A stretch of 43,596 bases of DNA from positions 1 through 43,596 of the forward strand of contig JAJQGK010000010.1 in NCBI GenBank assembly GCA_021200555.1, in the 5' to 3' direction. The position numbers and the translations under genes are program-made. Origin of the DNA: Clostridiales bacterium (lineage in GTDB: Bacteria; Bacillota; Clostridia; Oscillospirales; Acutalibacteraceae). The notes under the pieces are model-generated. The model was given only the letters and a program-made list of their open reading frames with translations, was not told where the DNA came from and made no database searches. Shown here in pieces: positions 38,483 to 43,596 of the stretch (position 1 is the stretch's first letter; each line of letters starts with the position of its first letter).

Positions 38483-38509
38483 TATAAATTGTGTGGTGAA
38501 AAATTGCCC
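38463..38509. promoter_or_regulatory. Nested inverted repeats over the rpsL promoter
   Basis: Outer arms GGGCAATTTT (38463-38472) and AAAATTGCCC (38500-38509) are perfect 10-bp repeats that bracket the -10 box and start site. Inside them lies ACAATT-ATA-AATTGT (38478-38492) over the -10/+1. Because one outer arm lies in the untranscribed spacer, this can act only as DNA, for example as an operator. Confidence 0.5.
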
Positions 38510-38511
38510 CG

Positions 38512-38586
38512 TTTTGTCCGATTTTATCGGATTAAACAAAATCATCTATTTTAAAGAGAATGATATTTGTATATTTTTCTCTTTTT
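38512..38586 (+). promoter_or_regulatory. Leader hairpins before rpsL, possible attenuator
   Basis: A first hairpin is TTTTG-TCCGAT-TTT-ATCGGA with outer CAAAA (38512-38541). A second AT-rich stem AAAGAGAA (38553-38560) with TTCTCTTT (38577-38584) ends in a T-run to 38586, like a weak terminator just before the rpsL ribosome site. Confidence 0.4.
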
Positions 38587-38616
38587 AATATAGAAATAAA
38601 ATAGGAGGTGTACAGC

Positions 38617-39039
38617 TTGCCAACCTTTAATCAGCTTGTTCGCAACGGCAGACAGACTGTTGAAAAGAAGTCAAAGGCTCCCGCTTTGGGCAAGGGTCTT
38701 AACTCTAAGAAGAACGTTATGACAGATCATAACTCTCCTCAGAAGAGAGGCGTTTGCACTGTTGTAAAAACAGATACGCCCAAAAAGCCCAACTCAGCTT
38801 TAAGAAAGCTTGCCAGAGTTCGTCTGACTAACGGAATTGAAGTTTCCGCTTACATTCCCGGCGTCGGTCACAATCTGCAGGAGCACAGCGTCGTTCTTAT
38901 TCGTGGCGGCCGTGTTAAGGATCTTCCCGGTGTGCGTTATCACATCATAAGAGGCGTCCTCGATACACAGGGTGTTACAGGCAGAATGCAAAGTCGTTCC
39001 AAGTACGGAGCAAAAGTTCCGAAAGCCGCTAAAAAGTAA
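38617..39039 (+). CDS. rpsL: 30S ribosomal protein S12
   Basis: 140 residues from a TTG at 38617, with AGGAGGTG (38603-38610) upstream; an in-frame GTG at 38608 lies in that ribosome site. [12 protein letters not shown] is the expected start. Blocks [20 protein letters not shown] and [21 protein letters not shown] are intact; both streptomycin-contact Lys residues are present, so it is predicted streptomycin-sensitive at this protein. First gene of the str cluster. Confidence 0.97.
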   Translation: MPTFNQLVRNGRQTVEKKSKAPALGKGLNSKKNVMTDHNSPQKRGVCTVVKTDTPKKPNSALRKLARVRLTNGIEVSAYIPGVGHNLQEHSVVLIRGGRVKDLPGVRYHIIRGVLDTQGVTGRMQSRSKYGAKVPKAAKK

Positions 39040-39063
39040 TTTTTAGCAAATTGTATTTAGGAC

Positions 39064-39088
39064 AAATCTTCTTGCAGGCGAAAGATTT
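39064..39088 (+). other. Hairpin between rpsL and rpsG
   Basis: AAATCTT (39064-39070) pairs with AAGATTT (39082-39088) with an 11-nt loop, in a 157-nt gap (39040-39196) that is long for this operon. It could be part of an S7 autoregulatory site; I cannot confirm this. Confidence 0.35.
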
Positions 39089-39196
39089 ACTTTCACCAAT
39101 GCGAGCTTATATATATTTATAACCTCGTTATTGGCGCCACGGGAATTTTGTCACTCGAGTACCTATGATATCATTATTATGAAGGAGGGAAGCGAA

Positions 39197-39667
39197 GTGC
39201 CAAGAAGAGGCAATGTAGCAAAACGTGATGTTTTGCCCGATCCGCTTTACAACTCAAAGCTCGTTACACGACTTATAAACAATGTCATGTACGACGGTAA
39301 AAAAGGTGTTGCTCAGAAGATCGTATACGATGCTTTTGACATCATCAGAGAAAAAACAGGGGAGGAACCCCTTGAGGTATTTGAAGCAGCAATGGAAAAT
39401 GTTATGCCCTTGCTGGAGGTAAAGGCTCGCCGTGTCGGCGGTTCTACCTATCAGGTGCCTATGGATGTCCGTCCCGAAAGAAGACAGACTTTAGGTCTTA
39501 GATGGATTACTCTCTACGCTCGCCAGCGTTCTGAAAAAACTATGAAAGAAAGACTTGCGGCAGAAATTATGGACGCCAGGAACGAACAGGGTTCGGCGTT
39601 TAAGAAGCGTGAAGATACTCACAGAATGGCAGAGGCCAACAAGGCTTTCTCTCATTTCCGTTGGTAA
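39197..39667 (+). CDS. rpsG: 30S ribosomal protein S7
   Basis: 156 residues, the standard length, from GTG 39197 with GGAGGG at 39184-39189. [20 protein letters not shown] is the expected N terminus; an open stretch to the left (from 39131) is not coding. S7 nucleates assembly of the 30S head. [20 protein letters not shown] and the end [12 protein letters not shown] are typical. Confidence 0.97.
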   Translation: MPRRGNVAKRDVLPDPLYNSKLVTRLINNVMYDGKKGVAQKIVYDAFDIIREKTGEEPLEVFEAAMENVMPLLEVKARRVGGSTYQVPMDVRPERRQTLGLRWITLYARQRSEKTMKERLAAEIMDARNEQGSAFKKREDTHRMAEANKAFSHFRW

Positions 39668-39706
39668 TCCATTGCTAATTAAGCATTTACATTTTTGGAG
39701 GTTATT

Positions 39707-41806
39707 ATGCCAAGGCAGGTCCCACTTGAATTTACAAGAAATATCGGTATCATGGCACATATAGATGCCGGAAAAACAACAACAACCGAGCGTATTCTGT
39801 TCTACACCGGTGTTAATCATAAAATAGGTGAAACACATGACGGTACAGCCACCATGGACTGGATGGCTCAGGAGCAGGAGAGAGGTATTACCATCACTTC
39901 TGCCGCAACAACGTGCTTCTGGACAAAGAAGGACGACCCTAAACAGGAAAAATACAGAATCAATATCATCGACACTCCCGGTCACGTGGACTTCACCGTT
40001 GAGGTTCAGCGTTCTCTCCGTGTTCTTGACGGCTCTGTAACTGTTCTGTGCGCAAAGGGAGGCGTTGAGCCGCAGTCTGAAACCGTTTGGCGTCAGGCTG
40101 ACGAATACAAGGTTCCAAGGATGGTATATGTCAATAAGATGGACATTATGGGCGCAAATTTCTATAATGTTCTCGATATGATGAAGGACAGACTCAAGTG
40201 TAATGCCGTACCCATTCAGCTTCCCATCGGAGCTGAGGCGGATTTTAAAGGTATAATCGACCTTGTAGAGATGAATGCGGACATTTATTATGACGATAAA
40301 GGTCTTGACATGAGAGTTGAGGAAATACCTGACGATATGAAGGAACTCGCTCAGAAGTACCACGATGAAATGATTGAGCATGTTGCCGAACAGGATGAGG
40401 CTCTCCTTGAAAAGTATTTCAACGGTGAAGAGCTTACAAAGGAAGAAATTAAATCCTGTATCAGAAAGGCAACCATTGCCAATGATATGGTACCCGTTGT
40501 TTGCGGAACCTCTTACCGCAACAAGGGCGTTCAGAAGCTCCTCGACGCCATTATAGACTATATGCCTGCTCCTACGGATATCGAATCCATCAAGGGTGTA
40601 AATCCCGAGACGGAAGAGGAGGAGTATCGTCACTCCTCAGACGATGAACCGTTTGCAGCTCTTGCATTTAAGATTGCCACGGACCCCTTTGTGGGTAAGC
40701 TTTGCTACTTCCGTGTGTATTCGGGCAAGGCCGTTGCCGGAACATCCGTCTACAACTCTGTTAAGGGCAAGCATGAGCGTCTTGGCCGTATTCTTCAGAT
40801 GCATTCCAATCACAGACAGGAAATTGATACCTGTTATGCGGGAGATATTGCGGCGGTTGTAGGCGTTAAGAATACAACTACCGGCGACACTCTCTGCGAC
40901 GAAAACCATCCTATTATACTTGAATCCATGAACTTCCCCGACCCCGTTATCCGTGTTGCAATCGAGCCGAAAACCCGTGCGGGACAGGAAAAAATGGGCA
41001 TAGCTCTTCAAAAGCTTGCCGAGGAAGATCCCACATTCAAATTCTACACCGACCAGGAAACAGGTCAGACTATAATCGCCGGTATGGGCGAGCTTCACCT
41101 TGAAATTATCGTAGACAGACTTCTCCGTGAATTTAGGGTTGAGGCAAATGTAGGCAATCCTCAGGTTGCATACCGTGAAACAATTACAAAAGAAGCCACC
41201 GTTGATACAAAATATGCCAAGCAGTCGGGCGGTCACGGTCAGTACGGTCACGTTAAAATGCGTATTGAACCCAATCCCGGCAAGGGCTTTGAATTTGCCA
41301 GCGAGGTTGTAGGCGGTGCAATTCCCAAGGAATACATCCCCGCTATCGAAGCCGGCGTTAAGGGCGCAATGCAGAACGGAGTTCTTGCAGGCTATAACGT
41401 AGTGGATGTTAAGTGCGTTGTATTCGACGGTTCGTATCATGAGGTTGACTCATCCGAAATGGCGTTTAAGATGGTTGGATCTATGGCGTTTAAAGAGGCA
41501 ATGCAGAAGGCTGCTCCCGTTCTTATGGAGCCCATTATGAAAATTGCCGTTACTACGCCTGACGACTATCTGGGCGATGTTATCGGTGATATTACGGCAA
41601 GGCGCGGCATGATGAAGGAAATGGAACACCGCACAGGCGCAGTTCAGGTCAACGCGACCGTTCCTCTTGCATCCATGTTCGGCTATGCAACGGATCTCCG
41701 TTCCAAGACACAGGGACGCGGTCAATATGTAATGGAGCCCAGCCACTACGAGCAAGTTCCCAAGAACATTGCCGAAACTGTCATAGGCAGCAGAGCAAAG
41801 GGCTGA
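39707..41806 (+). CDS. fusA: Elongation factor G
   Basis: 699 residues from ATG 39707 (GGAGG at 39697-39701). It is the GTPase that drives translocation. P-loop AHIDAGKT at 17-24, switch [13 protein letters not shown]3 DTPGHVDFT and G4 NKMD are intact, followed by domains II-V ending in [18 protein letters not shown]. Standard length, with no insertion. No terminator is seen before tuf. Confidence 0.98.
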   Translation: MPRQVPLEFTRNIGIMAHIDAGKTTTTERILFYTGVNHKIGETHDGTATMDWMAQEQERGITITSAATTCFWTKKDDPKQEKYRINIIDTPGHVDFTVEVQRSLRVLDGSVTVLCAKGGVEPQSETVWRQADEYKVPRMVYVNKMDIMGANFYNVLDMMKDRLKCNAVPIQLPIGAEADFKGIIDLVEMNADIYYDDKGLDMRVEEIPDDMKELAQKYHDEMIEHVAEQDEALLEKYFNGEELTKEEIKSCIRKATIANDMVPVVCGTSYRNKGVQKLLDAIIDYMPAPTDIESIKGVNPETEEEEYRHSSDDEPFAALAFKIATDPFVGKLCYFRVYSGKAVAGTSVYNSVKGKHERLGRILQMHSNHRQEIDTCYAGDIAAVVGVKNTTTGDTLCDENHPIILESMNFPDPVIRVAIEPKTRAGQEKMGIALQKLAEEDPTFKFYTDQETGQTIIAGMGELHLEIIVDRLLREFRVEANVGNPQVAYRETITKEATVDTKYAKQSGGHGQYGHVKMRIEPNPGKGFEFASEVVGGAIPKEYIPAIEAGVKGAMQNGVLAGYNVVDVKCVVFDGSYHEVDSSEMAFKMVGSMAFKEAMQKAAPVLMEPIMKIAVTTPDDYLGDVIGDITARRGMMKEMEHRTGAVQVNATVPLASMFGYATDLRSKTQGRGQYVMEPSHYEQVPKNIAETVIGSRAKG

Positions 41807-41892
41807 TAAACCTTTATTTTCAGGTTTTGAATGTAAATATGAAATTTTCTTGATTTCGTATTGGCAACAGTCAAAAATTTTCACTAAAAGAC

Positions 41893-41920
41893 TTGAAAAT
41901 AATTATATTTGTGTTAAAAT
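41893..41920 (+). promoter_or_regulatory. Promoter of tuf
   Basis: TTGAAA (41893-41898), 16-bp spacer, TAAAAT (41915-41920). Start near 41927. It lies in the 159-nt fusA-tuf gap, so tuf can be made independently of the str cluster. Confidence 0.6.
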
Positions 41921-41965
41921 AAAAAAGTAAACTTTTGAATATTCAAATTAAGGAGGAACATTCAA

Positions 41966-43168
41966 ATGGCAAAAGCAAAATTTGAAAGAACCAAACCCCA
42001 TGTTAACATTGGCACCATTGGTCACGTTGACCATGGTAAAACAACTCTTACAGCTGCTATTACAAAAACTCTCGCTATGAAAGGTGAAGCTGATTTCGTT
42101 GATTACGCCAACATCGATAAGGCTCCCGAAGAGAGAGAGCGTGGTATCACAATCAACACAGCTCACGTTGAATATGAAACCGAATCCCGTCACTATGCGC
42201 ACGTTGACTGCCCCGGCCATGCCGACTATATCAAGAACATGATCACAGGTGCAGCTCAGATGGACGGTGCAATCCTTGTTATCGCTGCTACAGACGGCCC
42301 TATGGCACAGACTAAGGAGCATCTTCTCCTTGCCCGTCAGGTTGGCGTTCCCTACATCATCGTTTTCCTTAACAAGGTTGACCAGGTTGATGATGAAGAG
42401 CTTCTTGAACTTGTCGAAATGGAAGTTCGTGAAACTCTTGACGAGTATGAATTCCCCGGCGATGATACTCCCATCATCAAGGGTTCCGCTCTTAAGGCTC
42501 TTGAATATGACGGCGGCGATGTAAACGCTCCCGAGATTGCTTGCATTTGGGAACTTATGGATGCTGTTGACAGCTATATCCCCACTCCCGACCGTAAGTC
42601 CGACCAGCCCTTCCTTATGCCCGTTGAGGACGTTTTCACCATCACAGGCCGTGGTACAGTTGCTACAGGCAGAGTTGAGCGTGGACATCTTAACGTAAAC
42701 GAGGAAGTTGAGATCGTTGGTCTTAAAGAAGAGAAGAAGAAGACTGTATGCACAGGTCTTGAGATGTTCAGAAAGTCTCTTGATTATGCAGAGGCAGGTG
42801 ACAACGTAGGCGCTCTTCTCCGTGGTGTTCAGAGAACAGAAATTGAGCGTGGACAGGTTATTTCCAAGCCCGGTTCAATTCATCCTCATACAAAATTTAA
42901 GGGTCAGGTTTACGTTCTTACTAAAGATGAAGGCGGCCGTCACACTCCCTTCTTCAATAACTACAGACCTCAGTTCTATTTCAGAACTACTGACGTTACA
43001 GGCGTAATCAACCTTCCCGAAGGCACAGAAATGTGCATGCCCGGAGATAACGTTGTTATGTCCGTTGAACTTATCACTCCCATCGCTATCGAGCAGGGAC
43101 TTCGTTTCGCTATCCGTGAGGGCGGCAGAACAGTTGGTTCAGGCGTTGTTACCGAGATTGACGAGTAA
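41966..43168 (+). CDS. tuf: Elongation factor Tu
   Basis: 400 residues. It delivers aminoacyl-tRNA to the ribosome with GTP. P-loop GHVDHGKT at 19-26, switch [15 protein letters not shown]3 DCPGHADY with the catalytic His, and G4 NKVDQVDD are present; domains II and III are complete, ending [12 protein letters not shown] 41966 follows AAGGAGGA. Codon use is strongly biased (CTT, GTT, CGT), as expected for a highly expressed gene. Confidence 0.98.
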   Translation: MAKAKFERTKPHVNIGTIGHVDHGKTTLTAAITKTLAMKGEADFVDYANIDKAPEERERGITINTAHVEYETESRHYAHVDCPGHADYIKNMITGAAQMDGAILVIAATDGPMAQTKEHLLLARQVGVPYIIVFLNKVDQVDDEELLELVEMEVRETLDEYEFPGDDTPIIKGSALKALEYDGGDVNAPEIACIWELMDAVDSYIPTPDRKSDQPFLMPVEDVFTITGRGTVATGRVERGHLNVNEEVEIVGLKEEKKKTVCTGLEMFRKSLDYAEAGDNVGALLRGVQRTEIERGQVISKPGSIHPHTKFKGQVYVLTKDEGGRHTPFFNNYRPQFYFRTTDVTGVINLPEGTEMCMPGDNVVMSVELITPIAIEQGLRFAIREGGRTVGSGVVTEIDE

Positions 43169-43187
43169 TCCTTAATAAACAAATTTT

Positions 43188-43216
43188 GGGCATCGGATTT
43201 TTACCGGTGCCCTTTT
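43188..43216 (+). terminator. Intrinsic terminator of tuf
   Basis: GGGCATCGG (43188-43196) pairs with CCGGTGCCC (43204-43212) with one G-U, 7-nt loop, then TTTT. Confidence 0.85.
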
Positions 43217-43249
43217 ACATTTAGATAGGTATTCGATTTAGTGCTTATT

Positions 43250-43447
43250 TTAATTTTGTTTCCGCACAATTCTGTATTCGTCATCGTCTCTGTAATACGG
43301 GCAGTTTTGGAACGTTCCCGTAAGGAAGTGCATCATCTCGTCTTCGTCCAGATCGATGTCGCAGCAGTAGCACTCATATTCTTCGTCATATATGTAGTTT
43401 TCGCAGCTTTCGCAGTTCGTCTGCTTCGGCTTTTTATTTTTATTCAT
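43250..43447 (-). CDS. Small cysteine-rich DUF6472-like protein
   Basis: 65 residues from ATG 43447, with AAGGTGG upstream; an in-frame start 13 codons earlier lacks a ribosome site. The sequence starts with a Lys-rich stretch, then CESCENYIYDEEYECYCC, an acidic segment and CPYYRDDDEYRIVRKQ. Five Cys in CxxC/CxCC-like order suggest a metal knuckle. This layout matches the DUF6472 family of Clostridia as I recall it; function unknown. It stands alone, convergent with tuf. Confidence 0.8.
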   Translation of the reverse strand: MNKNKKPKQTNCESCENYIYDEEYECYCCDIDLDEDEMMHFLTGTFQNCPYYRDDDEYRIVRKQN

Positions 43448-43481
43448 ATTACTAACCACCTTAAAACATTTGTATTTTATT

Positions 43482-43510
43482 ATCATACCAGATTTTTGCT
43501 TAAATTTAAA
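43482..43510 (-). promoter_or_regulatory. Possible promoter of the DUF6472-like gene
   Basis: Minus-strand TGGTATGAT (extended -10, box 43482-43487) with a poor -35 TTTAAA (43505-43510) at 17 bp. The last ~85 bases of the window show no further gene. Confidence 0.4.
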
Positions 43511-43596
43511 GGGATTATCTAAAAATGAAAAAATAAAATTATGTAGCGTTACAATAGATGTGAGACTAAAAGGGGTAGAAAAAAGCGGTCAAGTTT

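Noticed and set aside
39131-39196. N-terminal extension of S7
   Set aside because: The extra 22 residues are not S7-like, and the GTG at 39197 has GGAGGG at the right distance.
39491-40633. 380-codon minus-strand frame opposite rpsG/fusA
   Set aside because: Shadow frame caused by codon bias in a highly expressed gene.

Overview
The window reads as chromosomal DNA of a low-to-medium GC anaerobic Firmicute (class Clostridia, probably an Oscillospirales/gut-type lineage). Evidence: clostridial-type rpoB-rpoC-rpsL-rpsG-fusA-tuf order, single-chain ~1230-residue PurL, a PurO-like IMP cyclohydrolase inside the pur operon, a ZTP (pfl) riboswitch, a DUF6472-type cysteine-rich mini-protein, strong AGGAGG ribosome sites and frequent TTGACA-17-TATAAT promoters. 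No tRNA, rRNA, CRISPR array, transposase or phage gene was recognised.

Layout. 1-6.1 kb: end of an unknown gene, glyS (minus), then a lipoprotein gene and a four-gene ABC-2-type transporter operon (two permeases, ATPase, anchored protein). The lipoprotein and ABC transcripts each carry, in their leaders, the same Shine-Dalgarno-preceded minimal ORF ATG GTT TAA (Met-Val-stop) followed by ATATAAA. 6.1-8.0 kb: a TetR-family regulator divergent from a Ca2+/Na+ antiporter-family protein. 8.0-11.2 kb: a GH35 beta-galactosidase divergent from a stand-alone LOR/SDH-region (TIGR00300-like) protein, a candidate ornithine cyclodeaminase. 11.3-15.1 kb: an exported endonuclease/exonuclease/phosphatase-fold protein, a zinc-ribbon membrane protein, an RluA-type pseudouridine synthase, then an AT-richer patch with the cut-off start of a secreted protein and a zinc-ribbon/TM protein.

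15.4-26.9 kb: de novo purine operon purE-purC-purF-purM-purN-IMP cyclohydrolase-AICAR transformylase-purD-purL, with tight or overlapping junctions, headed by a well-formed ZTP riboswitch fused to an intrinsic terminator. The riboswitch ligand (ZMP/ZTP) is the substrate, or derives from the substrate, of the transformylase encoded in the same operon. The last two steps, normally fused in PurH, are split here. purK and purB are not in the cluster.

27-30.4 kb (minus): an acyltransferase-3 membrane protein, a TM2-domain protein and guaB (IMP dehydrogenase). 30.5-43.2 kb (plus): rpoB (after a ~330-nt structured leader), rpoC, then a new promoter with nested inverted repeats driving rpsL-rpsG-fusA, and tuf with its own promoter and terminator. 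The window ends with a small minus-strand cysteine-rich protein gene.

The purine operon makes IMP, guaB takes IMP towards GMP, and the adjacent rpoBC/str genes consume GTP for transcription and translation; this is a functional neighbourhood, and co-regulation is not shown. The most novel-looking signal is the duplicated Met-Val-stop minimal ORF in the two neighbouring leaders. The other notable items are candidate regulatory structures (rpsL operator-like repeat, rpoB leader, beta-galactosidase operator) and the TIGR00300-like enzyme in a Firmicute.
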